From: WRDS01 sp964492775
Lineage (GTDB): Bacteria; Actinomycetota; Coriobacteriia; Anaerosomatales; PHET01
Direction: 5' to 3'
NCBI GenBank assembly: GCA_964492775.1
Contig: CAZBLH010000010.1
Location: 1-57,210 of the forward strand
DNA: 57,210 nt
In this document: one piece after another, positions 15,409-24,200 of the stretch
How the letters are laid out: each line of letters opens with the position of its first letter
Position numbering within the stretch: the stretch's first letter is position 1
The notes under the pieces: model-generated
What the model saw: the letters and a program-made list of their open reading frames with translations, nothing else
Database searches by the model: none
Told to the model about the DNA's origin: nothing
Position numbers and translations under genes: made by a program

Positions 15409-16235
15409 GGGGACGGCCCCGGAGCAGGCGGCGCCTACCGGCTCCGGGGCCCATTCTCCCCTCAATACATATTCTTGGCAGGCTCGTCCGGATCGAACTG
15501 CGCCGCATTCTCGGGCGACCGCCTCTGTGGCTCACCACCGCAGCAGTGAGCCTGTATGGCATAGTCGCGTTGCTCGCCGAGAGCGACCCGATCGCCCGGG
15601 GCGCACATGTCGCTCGAAGCGCTGTCTTGAGCGTGGCCGTCGGACTTGAGGTCATGTGGCTGCTGGTGCTGATGCTTCCCCTGGCGTGTGGGGGCATGCT
15701 GGCCGAGGATCGGCTCTCAGGCTACCTCGCGCTGCGGGTGACGCGTGGCGCCAGCAGGCGACTCGTAGCCTTGTCCCATGTTCTGGTGGTGGCGGTGCTC
15801 GGCGCGATCTCTACGCTCATCTCGGTGGGAGCGATCTGTGTGGCCGCCGTCTCCGCGAACAGTGTTGCAGCGGCGTCCGTCGGCAAGGCGGTCTCGTTCG
15901 TGCCGACAATGCTCGAGTCTCGGCCGGTCGCCTGGGCGTTCGTCGTAGCCGGGGTCTACGCGCTCGCTTGCACAGCGTCCCTCGTGTTCTCGGCGCTGGT
16001 CGGGGTGTGGCGCACCACACTGACGGCTCGCGTGGTGCCGCCAGTGACGATGCTTGCCCTCGGGTTTGTGCTCACGGGTCCCCTGGTGCGGCTGAGTCCG
16101 TTCGAGCGAGCCTCATTCCTGCAGGTGTTCGGCGCGGAGTGGGTTGCGCCGGGACCGATGGTGGCGTACTGGGGCGCGCTGGCGCTTGGTGCCGCGGCGG
16201 CCTTCGTCGCGGGCTTCTCGGCGAAGGAGGCATGA
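15390..16235 (+). CDS. ABC-2-type permease, first paralogue
   Basis: This is a hydrophobic protein of up to 281 residues with about six membrane segments. It shares topology and motifs with the permease at 16953: an N-terminal amphipathic stretch, then GGMLAEDRLSGYLALRVTRGASRRLV, matching the VVADLRSGYASLVLTRVASPVV of its partner. The two likely form the channel of one exporter. The start is uncertain. The GTG at 15390 overlaps the end of the secreted-protein gene and would place the hairpin inside the coding region. Alignment with the partner suggests the true N-terminus lies near 15471, where only an ATT codon is in frame. Confidence 0.72.
   Translation: MVLELLRGRPRSRRRLPAPGPILPSIHILGRLVRIELRRILGRPPLWLTTAAVSLYGIVALLAESDPIARGAHVARSAVLSVAVGLEVMWLLVLMLPLACGGMLAEDRLSGYLALRVTRGASRRLVALSHVLVVAVLGAISTLISVGAICVAAVSANSVAAASVGKAVSFVPTMLESRPVAWAFVVAGVYALACTASLVFSALVGVWRTTLTARVVPPVTMLALGFVLTGPLVRLSPFERASFLQVFGAEWVAPGPMVAYWGALALGAAAAFVAGFSAKEA
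15415..15451 (+). terminator. Hairpin between the secreted-protein gene and the ABC cassette (attenuator candidate)
   Basis: A perfect 11-bp stem (15415-15425 with 15441-15451) and a 15-nt loop begin 6 nt after the secreted-protein stop. There is no strong U-tract, so partial read-through into the ABC genes or 3'-end stabilisation of the first gene is more likely than full termination. Confidence 0.6.
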
Positions 16236-16236
16236 G

Positions 16237-16956
16237 ATGTCTGGAGTTGAGTCGATGGCCGCAGTTGAGCTGCGGGGCATCGGAAAGAGGTTCCGCACGC
16301 ACACAGCCTTGCGCGACGTGACGCTGACGCTCGAGCGAGGCTCGGTGACGGGGCTGGTGGGGCCGAACGGAGCGGGAAAGACCACGCTCCTCGGAGTGCT
16401 GGCCGGATTGCTCGCGCCGAGCGAGGGGGCAGGAATCATCCTCGGCGAACGGGCGTCAGCGGGGAAGGCGGCGTCGGTGTTCGTCGGTCTGATGCCCGAG
16501 CACCCGGCCTTCATCGAACACCTGAGTGCGCTCGCGAACCTGCGAGCGCTTGCAGCGATTCGAGCTACGGCAGGTGAGCGTACGCTTCGCGACGCGCTGG
16601 AGCGGGTGGGGTTGGACGCCTCCGACCGTCGCCCCGTGAAGGCGTACTCGCAGGGAATGCGGCAAAGGCTCTCGCTCGCTCAGGCGATCATGGAGCGCCC
16701 TCGACTACTTCTGCTCGACGAGCCGGCGAACGGACTAGACCCGCATGGGGTGGTGATGCTCCGGGATGTCGTGCACGAGGCTGCCGAGCGGGGATGCGCG
16801 GTTGTTCTTTCGAGCCACCTGCTAGCTGAGGTCGAGACTGTCGCAAACCGCGTGTTCCTCATCGCGGGAGGGCGTGTGCTGCGGGAGCTCGTCCCGGGTG
16901 AGCCAGGTTCTCTGGAGGATGCCTACCTGGAGACGATCAGGGAGGGAGCCGCGTGA
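16237..16956 (+). CDS. ABC transporter ATP-binding protein
   Basis: This is a 239-residue ATPase subunit. Walker A is GPNGAGKTT, the signature is SQGMRQRLSLAQA (a CcmA/NatA-type variant), Walker B is LLLLDEPANGLDP, and the H-loop is SSHLLAEVE. This is the DRA/CcmA-like class that works with ABC-2 permeases in exporting drugs, lipids or peptides. The ATG follows GGAGG and starts 1 nt after the stop of the first permease gene, while its own stop overlaps the start of the second permease. All three genes are thus translationally coupled. Confidence 0.93.
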   Translation: MSGVESMAAVELRGIGKRFRTHTALRDVTLTLERGSVTGLVGPNGAGKTTLLGVLAGLLAPSEGAGIILGERASAGKAASVFVGLMPEHPAFIEHLSALANLRALAAIRATAGERTLRDALERVGLDASDRRPVKAYSQGMRQRLSLAQAIMERPRLLLLDEPANGLDPHGVVMLRDVVHEAAERGCAVVLSSHLLAEVETVANRVFLIAGGRVLRELVPGEPGSLEDAYLETIREGAA

Positions 16957-17780
16957 TCACTCTCGCACGCGCCATTCGACACGAGATCTTGCGGTGTGCG
17001 CGGGATCCGAGGTGGATCGGGCTGCTCCTTATTGTAGGCGTTACGGCCATGTTGGCCGGCGACGACGTGGCTGCGCAGGTCGCCAACTCCGGGCTCGCCG
17101 CTGCAGCGCTGGATGTTCATGCGGCTGCGACGAACAACCTGATGTACACCGGCTACCTCGTCCTGACGGCCTTCGTGTTCGTAGTCGGGGATTCCGTCGT
17201 CGCTGACTTGCGCTCGGGCTATGCATCGTTGGTGCTCACCCGTGTGGCGAGTCCCGTCGTCTGGTGGCTTTCAAAGCTATGCGCCGTGACTGTGGCGGCC
17301 ATCGGCGTTCAGGTGGTCTACCTCGCGGCGTGCGTGGCGGTCGGCGGGATGTGGCGAGGCTGGCCGATCACCCGAGTGCCCTCGGTTCTGGCCGCGGCCG
17401 CAAGCAATGCTCCCGGTATGGTGCTGTTCCCGCCGGTCGAGTCGTCGGACATGCTCTTGCGCCAGGCTCTTGTGGCCGCGTATCTGGTGGTCGCCTTCTC
17501 GGCGTGCACCGCCCTGCTGATGTCGGTTACCACGCGCTCGGCTAGACGCTCGGTCCCGGTCACCGTTGCGCTGCTCGGCCTGATGGCCGACTACCTTCTG
17601 GCGAAGGCATGGGACCCGTGGTTCTACGTGAGTCCTGGTCTGCGGCTGCTTGAGGGTGCCCAGACAGGGGTGGTGTCGGGGCGGTCGCTGCCTCTTTGGA
17701 GCAGCCTCTTGTACTTCGCCGGCATGGCGCTCGTCGCCGCGGCAATCGGTTCGAAAGCGCTGCGCAGGAAGCTGGAGTGA
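16953..17780 (+). CDS. ABC-2-type permease, second paralogue
   Basis: This is a 275-residue integral membrane protein with about six hydrophobic segments, similar in length, topology and scattered motifs to the permease at 15390. The GTG start overlaps the ATPase stop by 4 nt (GTGA) and has GGGAGG upstream. With the ATPase it should make a complete exporter: one ATPase homodimer and two different permeases. The substrate may be the secreted protein or a modification of it, or the transporter may protect the producer. These are inferences from gene order. Confidence 0.8.
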   Translation: MITLARAIRHEILRCARDPRWIGLLLIVGVTAMLAGDDVAAQVANSGLAAAALDVHAAATNNLMYTGYLVLTAFVFVVGDSVVADLRSGYASLVLTRVASPVVWWLSKLCAVTVAAIGVQVVYLAACVAVGGMWRGWPITRVPSVLAAAASNAPGMVLFPPVESSDMLLRQALVAAYLVVAFSACTALLMSVTTRSARRSVPVTVALLGLMADYLLAKAWDPWFYVSPGLRLLEGAQTGVVSGRSLPLWSSLLYFAGMALVAAAIGSKALRRKLE

Positions 17781-17892
17781 TTGCGGGTGCGAGGAGGCGT
17801 GTCAGGGGCTGGCAGGACGCTCGCGTGCGGGGCATACTCCCCACAGGCGCGCTATTCGGCGCGTCCGCGGCGTCGAGACGAGGGAGCGCGCG

Positions 17893-19413
17893 ATGTCCGA
17901 GGGACTTGCGGGAATGCTGATCGCCAAGGATTCCGAGGAGCTCCTGCTCCTTCCCGGCATGTCGAACCGACATGGCCTCATCGCGGGGGCTACCGGCACG
18001 GGCAAGACAGTGACGCTCCAGGTACTTGCCGAGCAGTTCTCGCGCATCGGAGTCCCGGTGTTTGCCGCTGACGTCAAGGGCGATCTCTCGGGCATCTCCC
18101 AGGCGGGCGGCGACAACCCGAAGGTAGCCGAACGCATCGAGTCGCTCGGCCTTGGGGTCTGGGAGCCCTACGCGACCCCTGTGATGTTCTGGGACGTTTT
18201 CGGCGCTCAGGGGCACCCGGTGCGCACCACCATGACGGAGGTCGGACCGCTTCTTCTCGGCCGGATGCTCAACCTGAACGAGATCCAGGAGGCTGTCCTG
18301 ACAGTCGCATTCCGGGTCGCCGACGACAACGGGCTCCTGCTGCTGGACATCAAGGACCTGCGAGCGATGCTCAAGTTCGTCTCCGACAACGCTTCCGAGA
18401 TCGGCAGCACCTATGGCAACGTCTCTCCCGCGAGCGTCGGAGCGATCCAACGGGCGCTGCTCACGCTTGAAGAGCAGGGCGGCGACCGGTTCTTCGGCGA
18501 GCCGGCGCTCGACCTGTTCGACTTCATGCAGGTCGATTCCAATGGCCACGGCTACGTGAACATCCTCATCGCCGACCAGCTCATGCACGCCCCACGCACA
18601 TACTCCACACTGCTTCTGTGGCTGCTTTCCGAGCTGTTCGAGCGCCTACCCGAGGCAGGCGATCTGGACAAGCCCAAGCTCGTCTTCTTCTTCGACGAGG
18701 CCCATCTGCTCTTCGACGACACGCCTCCGGCGCTGTTGAGCAAGATCGAGCAGGTAGTGCGACTCATCCGAAGCAAGGGCGTGGGTGTCTACTTCGTCAC
18801 ACAGAACCCGGTCGACATTCCCGACACCGTGCTTGGCCAGCTTGGCAACAAGATCCAGCACGCCCTTCGCGCATTCACTCCGCGGGAGCAGAAAGCGGTC
18901 AAGGCAATGGCCGAGACCTTCCGTCCCAACCCCGAAGTCGATGTTGAGACGGCCGTGACCGACCTCAAGGTCGGAGAGGCTCTGATCTCGGTTCTTTCGG
19001 CAGAGGGGAACCCGGAGCCGGTACGCCGGGCGTTTGTGGTTCCGCCGCACGGCCGAATCGGCGCGATCTCACCCGAGCAGCGCCAGGCGGTCATAGCCCA
19101 ATCGCTTGTCGCCGGGCACTACGAGGCGGCCGTCGACCGCGAGAGCGCACATGAGATCCTTCTCGCACGTGCAACAGCCGCGACCGAGGCTGTTGCTGCA
19201 GCGGCAGCAGCCGCAGCAGCGACTGCGGCACAGCCGACCGCCACACCTGCTTCGGCCCCCGCGCCGAGTGCTCCGATGCCGAAGCCAGCGGCTCGGCGAG
19301 GCGACACGATGCTCGAAGCGATGGGCAAGAGCCTCGTGCGCTCGATGGGGACGCAGGTCGGCCGGGAAGTCATGCGTGGCATCCTCGGCACGGTGCTTGG
19401 CGGAAAGCGGTAG
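17893..19413 (+). CDS. HerA-like ATPase (DUF853)
   Basis: This 506-residue protein is of the DUF853 family (helicase HerA-like, FtsK/HerA superfamily). Walker A is GATGTGKT (about residues 32-39), followed by ADVKGDLSGIS. Walker B is the hydrophobic run before DEAHLLFDD, and the sensor region is GVYFVTQNPVDIPDTVLGQLGNK. A low-complexity Ala/Pro linker (about residues 425-465) joins a conserved C-terminal segment (TMLEAMGKSLVRSMGTQVGREVMRGILGTVLGG). Family members are presumed DNA-pumping or DNA-processing hexamers; none is well defined. The ATG at 17893 has GGGAG at good spacing; longer upstream starts lack support. Confidence 0.88.
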   Translation: MSEGLAGMLIAKDSEELLLLPGMSNRHGLIAGATGTGKTVTLQVLAEQFSRIGVPVFAADVKGDLSGISQAGGDNPKVAERIESLGLGVWEPYATPVMFWDVFGAQGHPVRTTMTEVGPLLLGRMLNLNEIQEAVLTVAFRVADDNGLLLLDIKDLRAMLKFVSDNASEIGSTYGNVSPASVGAIQRALLTLEEQGGDRFFGEPALDLFDFMQVDSNGHGYVNILIADQLMHAPRTYSTLLLWLLSELFERLPEAGDLDKPKLVFFFDEAHLLFDDTPPALLSKIEQVVRLIRSKGVGVYFVTQNPVDIPDTVLGQLGNKIQHALRAFTPREQKAVKAMAETFRPNPEVDVETAVTDLKVGEALISVLSAEGNPEPVRRAFVVPPHGRIGAISPEQRQAVIAQSLVAGHYEAAVDRESAHEILLARATAATEAVAAAAAAAAATAAQPTATPASAPAPSAPMPKPAARRGDTMLEAMGKSLVRSMGTQVGREVMRGILGTVLGGKR

Positions 19414-19503
19414 AGGCTCCGGAGGTTGCCTGCTGGCGGGGATTACCTTTCCAGATTCGCGGGTACGCTTGAGGGATGAGCGACGCGAAGGGAGGTGCCG
19501 ACG

Positions 19504-19785
19504 ATGCATGGAGAGAATCAAGCCCACGTGATGACGTGTCTTGCGGAGGAGTGTTCGTACAACCGGACGGACATGTGCTGCGCGCCGTCGATCGAGGTCG
19601 GGAACGGGCATCCCAGATGCGACACGTTCACGACGGCTCCGGTCCAGACGACAGGAGAGTCTGCGCCGGTTCGGGACTGCAAGGCCACCGAGTGCCATTT
19701 CAATCGCGACCTCGCATGCGAGGCCGCGGGAATCACGCTCGATGTCCACTTGGAGCATGCCGACTGCAGAACCTTCCGACACTGA
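19504..19785 (+). CDS. Tandem DUF1540 cysteine-rich protein
   Basis: This is a 93-residue protein made of two copies of the DUF1540 motif: MTCLAEECSYNRTDMCCAPSIEVGNGHPRCDTF and CKATECHFNRDLACEAAGITLDVHLEHADCRTF. Each copy has four conserved cysteines arranged for zinc or another metal. DUF1540 proteins are common in Firmicutes and Actinobacteria, with no established role. The ATG at 19504 has GGGAGGT seven bases upstream; a GTG nine bases earlier lies in that site. An intrinsic terminator follows. Confidence 0.83.
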   Translation: MHGENQAHVMTCLAEECSYNRTDMCCAPSIEVGNGHPRCDTFTTAPVQTTGESAPVRDCKATECHFNRDLACEAAGITLDVHLEHADCRTFRH

Positions 19786-19816
19786 GGGCGTTTGTTTCCG
19801 GAGCGAACCTGAGTCG

Positions 19817-19851
19817 CAAGACCCGCCCCGAGTAAGATCGGGCGGGTCTTG
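19817..19851 (+). terminator. Intrinsic terminator after the DUF1540 gene
   Basis: A 12-bp perfect stem (19817-19828 with 19840-19851) and an 11-nt loop are followed by a short T-rich run. They lie 31 nt beyond the DUF1540 stop. Confidence 0.8.
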
Positions 19852-19969
19852 TTGTGGTCGCGGTACGGCATTCTCCGCAGGGGGTTTCGGATACCATGAA
19901 CGCAGCGTTCCGGAGATGTCATGACCAGCCGCAACGGACGCTCTCGAAGAGTGACAGGAGCCTCTATCC

Positions 19970-21070
19970 GTGGTTGATATCGATGGATTCCGGTTCGGCA
20001 TCGAGCATGAGTACCCGGTTGTCGATGCACAAGGTCAGTTCTGCGACTTCTCGAACTCCACGTTCGAAGCGTTCGTCCGGACGCTCGATCCGTTGCCCAT
20101 CTACTCGGAGGACTACGACTCCCTTCGCGTAGGTGATCTCGGAATCAAGAAGAAGCGCTGGTATATCGAGGGGTTCGAGCGCTTCAGCGCCGAGGGCGAG
20201 TACCTGTACACGGTGCCGAAGGGTTTCGAGATCCGCACGCCCATCCAGCCCAGCATCGAGCGGGCGGTGGAGGTCCTGGAGGCCGACCTGAGGGTTTGGG
20301 AGCGGGAGGCTCGGAACTGGGGTTACCGTGCGATCCTGACCTCACTGAACCCCTTCCGCCGCGAGTTCATTCCCGATCCTCCGCTCAACGAGTTCGAGGT
20401 CGGGCAGCGCCAGAGCCCCGAGGAGCAGACCGCCTACATCCACATGCTCACCTACGGCCCGGACGTGAGCATGTCTCATCCGGAGCTGGGAACCGAGGGC
20501 GCAATCGAGCTGGGCAAGAAGCTCACGTACTACAGTCCGTTCATCGTGCCGTTCAGCTACTCGTCGCCGTTCTACGACGGCAAGGCATGGGGCGGCTACT
20601 CTCGGCGGACGTACTACCGCACCGGCATGCGCCCTTCCGCGCTCGTGTTCGTTGGAGACGAGAGCGCAATCATGCCGAGCTTCCCGACGCTGACCGATAG
20701 GGCACGGATTCCTGCCGAGGTCGGCAGGGTGGAGTTCAAGGCGTTTGACTGCCCGCGCGATGTGCGGGCCTTTCGTGCGCTCGGCACACTGCTGCTTGGG
20801 CTGGCGCTTGACGAGACGCTTCCCGGCAGGGTCATGGTGCCGGACGCCGAGGCGCATCAACTCTCCGCAACTCGCGCGTTCGATGACCCGGGGGTCTTTG
20901 CGGGTGCTAGCGAGGTGCTTGCAGCGGCACGCCGAGCGCTACCTGCGGGAATGCGCTCCGAGCTCGACCCGCTCGGCGAGATGCTGGAGAAGCGGGAAAC
21001 GCCCGCGCACGCCATGCTCGCCCGGTATGAGGAGACAGGCTCAATCCTCGCGGCACTCGAGCCGAAGTAG
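19970..21070 (+). CDS. Glutamate-cysteine ligase-like protein (GCS2 family)
   Basis: This 366-residue protein resembles the carboxylate-amine ligase/GCS2 family, which joins glutamate to cysteine or related amines with ATP. The N-terminal FGIEHEYPVVD carries the metal-binding ExE pair. Further landmarks are FEIRTPIQPS, the ALTSLNP-like ILTSLNPFRREF, YSSPFYDGKAWGGYSRRTYYRTGMRPSA, and VEFKAFDCPRD (the acidic, arginine-binding site). It could make gamma-glutamylcysteine for a low-molecular-weight thiol, or another amide; no glutathione synthetase or mshA-D gene is nearby. The GTG start has AGGAG nine bases upstream. A single-gene transcript is likely. Confidence 0.8.
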   Translation: MVDIDGFRFGIEHEYPVVDAQGQFCDFSNSTFEAFVRTLDPLPIYSEDYDSLRVGDLGIKKKRWYIEGFERFSAEGEYLYTVPKGFEIRTPIQPSIERAVEVLEADLRVWEREARNWGYRAILTSLNPFRREFIPDPPLNEFEVGQRQSPEEQTAYIHMLTYGPDVSMSHPELGTEGAIELGKKLTYYSPFIVPFSYSSPFYDGKAWGGYSRRTYYRTGMRPSALVFVGDESAIMPSFPTLTDRARIPAEVGRVEFKAFDCPRDVRAFRALGTLLLGLALDETLPGRVMVPDAEAHQLSATRAFDDPGVFAGASEVLAAARRALPAGMRSELDPLGEMLEKRETPAHAMLARYEETGSILAALEPK

Positions 21071-21191
21071 CCCCAGGCTCGAACACCCAGTGCCCTGCAA
21101 GGCCGTGTTGTGGCGGCATCGTCTACTAGTCCTACCAAACTCAGACTAAAGGATGATGAACTCCGCCCGACTGGCCGAAGCGGCCCGCACC

Positions 21192-21260
21192 CCTCGATGA
21201 GCATGATTACTGGTGGAGGATCAGCAACAGCTGGTCGCCGGCAAGGCCAGTAATGCGAGG
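21192..21260 (+). promoter_or_regulatory. Structured 5' leader of the surface protein gene
   Basis: CCTCG (21192-21196) pairs with CGAGG (21256-21260), and ATTACTGG (21206-21213) pairs with CCAGTAAT (21247-21254), forming a nested stem that ends 35 nt before the ATG. An alternative pairing, ACTGGCC (21170-21176) with GGCCAGT (21245-21251), excludes the inner stem. The small hairpin GGCCG-AAG-CGGCC (about 21173-21185) in turn competes for that upstream arm. I do not recognise a known riboswitch class. Confidence 0.5.
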
Positions 21261-21295
21261 CAGTGGCTTCGCAGGGTTCGTTGGGAGGGCCTGAA

Positions 21296-24200
21296 ATGAA
21301 GACCATGCAGGCGAGGGGCATCGCCGCGGTACTCATGGCCGTAGTCATGTTAGTCATGGCTCCGGTGGGTACGCTTGCGGCGTTCCCAGACGGGAATCCG
21401 GTGCCGGTACAGGAGTTCTATGTACCGTTCCCGGAGGATCAACTACTCGAGGGGCTTAGGGCGATCGAGGCCGGTGGCCCTGATGCCGCACCGGTGAACC
21501 CGATGACGACCTACATTTCTCTTGCGGTCGGCTCGAGTGGGACGGTGATTTACTACGACCAATGGGAGAACGGCTACGATGCCGATATCTCCAACCCGAC
21601 GAACATATACAGTGCGGGTAACCCCGGAGGTACTCAGATCTGGGGTGACGGAGACGCCTCTAACGGAGCACCTCCCGGCATACCGAGCGACGTGCTCGGT
21701 GCCGGAACGGTCATCGTGCTGCACAACTCCCTCAACACGAACACTCTGCAGTCAGTCATCGATTTCGACGGGCGCGACAAGATCGCGGCAACCAAGACCA
21801 TCGCCCTGACCCGCACGGGATGGGCGTCTGGCTCCGGGACTCTGATGGCCGGATCGGTCGAGGTGTTCGACACCATGAACTGGGGAACCAATTACCGGGT
21901 TCCTGTTGGCGAGAACATCAGCGGAGATGACGACATCTTCGAGTACACCGGTATCGCAGTGATGGCCGGTGCAGGGGGCGCCACCATCTCCGTCGACGTC
22001 AACGCCGATGGCGACTTCGCCGACGCCGTGGACGTCAACGGCGTCACGCTCGCTGAGGGCGAGAGCAGACTCGTCAACGGCGGCATTCGTGTCGGCGCGC
22101 GCGTCGTGTCCGACCGCCCGGTCCAGGTCGATCTCCTGACCGGAGACCGTGGCTCAAACTACGAGAGCCGTGACTCGGCACTCTTGCCGACGAACCTGTG
22201 GACAGGCAACTACTACACGCCTGTTTCGACGATCAGCTCCGCCGGCACGAAGGTCTGGCTCTACAACCCGGGGACGACCTCGATAAGCGTCACCTACCAG
22301 AGGCGTTCCGGTGGCTCGATCATCTCGGCCAACCTCACGGTCCCGGCCGGAGGTTATCTCTCGCAAGTCATCCCCGAAGGCACCGGCGCGCGGTTCTTCA
22401 CTCAGAGCGGCGCACCGTTCTACGCCTTCTCGACCACCGATTCGACTGGCGGCCAGTACGACAACATGGCCTGGGACTGGGGCTACACGCTGGTTCCCGA
22501 GGACTCGCTGACACCTCAGGTCCTGATTGGCCTGGGTATCGGTCGAGACCCAACGTCGAGCAGCCAGCCGAATGAGAACGGAAACCCTGTATGGGTCACG
22601 CCTGTTGGCAACGGCGAGACTCCTGTGACGGTCTATGTCGACTACGACGCCAACCCGGCGACTGGCCCGCTCGTAGACCCGAACGGCAACCGCTACAACG
22701 TATCCTACAGCCTGCGTGAACTGCAGCAGCAGAAGATCTACAACCCGAGCGGCAACCAGACCGGCATGCTTGTCTACGTGCTGGCGGAGCGCGTGAAGCT
22801 CGCAGCCGCTTGGGGCCAGGACCCGGCTACGGCGAGTGTGGCCTCTCCGGGCCTCGACGTCGGCACGGGTGTCCCTCCGTTCCCGCTGTTTGACGCAGGC
22901 AAGAATGGCACGATGGACACCGATGTCGATGGCGACGGATTCCTGAGCCCGGGCGACATCGTCCTCTACACGATCACCACGAACAACATCAGCCGAGCTC
23001 CCGTTCCTGACCTGAGGCTCTTCGACGAGCTGCCCAATGATGTCACCTACGTTCCCAACAGTACGTTCTTCACGAACGCTGCTGGTGTTACGGTTCAGAT
23101 CCCCGACAGTGCCGCCGGTACGGCCTTCCCGCTCGACGGCGCCGGACACATCCTCGACTCGGTGAGTGCCCTGCCCGTTGGTGGCCACTACACCGTGACG
23201 TTCAAGGCGACGATCAAAGACTTCGCCGACCTCACGCCTGGTATCACTGAGCTCATCAACGAGGGTGAGGCTAGCGCCGTCTTCACGGACGTTCCCTTCG
23301 TGGATCGCCTGCCGCTCTACGGCAAGATCGGTGACTTCGTTTGGGAAGACAGCAATCTGAATGGCATCCAGGACGCCGGAGAAGCAGGCATACCTGGCGT
23401 GCTCGTGAAGCTGCGGGACTCCGGCGGCAATGTAGTCGCCACCCAGCTGACTGACGCCGCGGGCGGGTACCTGTTCATTGGCGTACCTGCAGGCTCGTAT
23501 ACGGTCGAGTTCGTCCTTCCTGCCGGCTACCTCTTCTCGCCGGCCGGCCAAGGATCCGACCCTAGCGTCGATAGCAACGCCAACCCCGCCACAGGCATGG
23601 CAGCCGTGACGCTTCCGGGCGGCAAGACCGACCGCACGATCGACGCCGGCATGTGGCGTCCGAACCCGCAGATCACCGTGACCAAGACCGCGAACCCGAC
23701 CGCAGTTCCCGAGACCGGTGGCGACGTCGAGTTCACGGTAACGGTGCAGAACACCGGTTCCGTACCGGTCATTCTCACTGAGGTTGTCGACTCGGTCTTC
23801 GGAGAGATCCCGGTCGGGCTGTTCGACAAGACCTACCTGGCGGTCGGAGATATCGCCACCTACACGTTCACCGAGTGGCTCGAATCGCCTGATCTCACCC
23901 CGCACAATAACGTCGTGAAGGCTACGGCGCTCTACGGGAAGCAGTCAGTCGAGGACGAGGACGACGCAGACGTCACCTTCGTCGACGTTCTGCCTGAGAT
24001 TGCGATCACCAAGACCGCGAACCCGACGTCTGTCCCCCAGACGGGCGCAGACGTCACCTTCACCTTCGCCATCGAGAACCCCAGTAACGAGACGGTCACG
24101 GTCACAAGCCTTCACGATGACGTCTTCGGCGACCTATTGCCTGAGGCCGTGTCGCAGAACGGTGGCAACGCTATCGTCCTCGAACCCGGTGCAGGCTACA

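Noticed and set aside
21120..21262. Cyclic di-GMP (GEMM) riboswitch or tRNA in the leader
   Set aside because: Neither the GEMM conserved blocks nor a T-loop motif (GTTCRA) is present. Only the competing stems are supported.
22154..23905. 583-codon open frame on the minus strand opposite the surface protein
   Set aside because: It is a shadow frame produced by the regular codon pattern of the repeats. It has no ribosome-binding site and its product shows no domain pattern.
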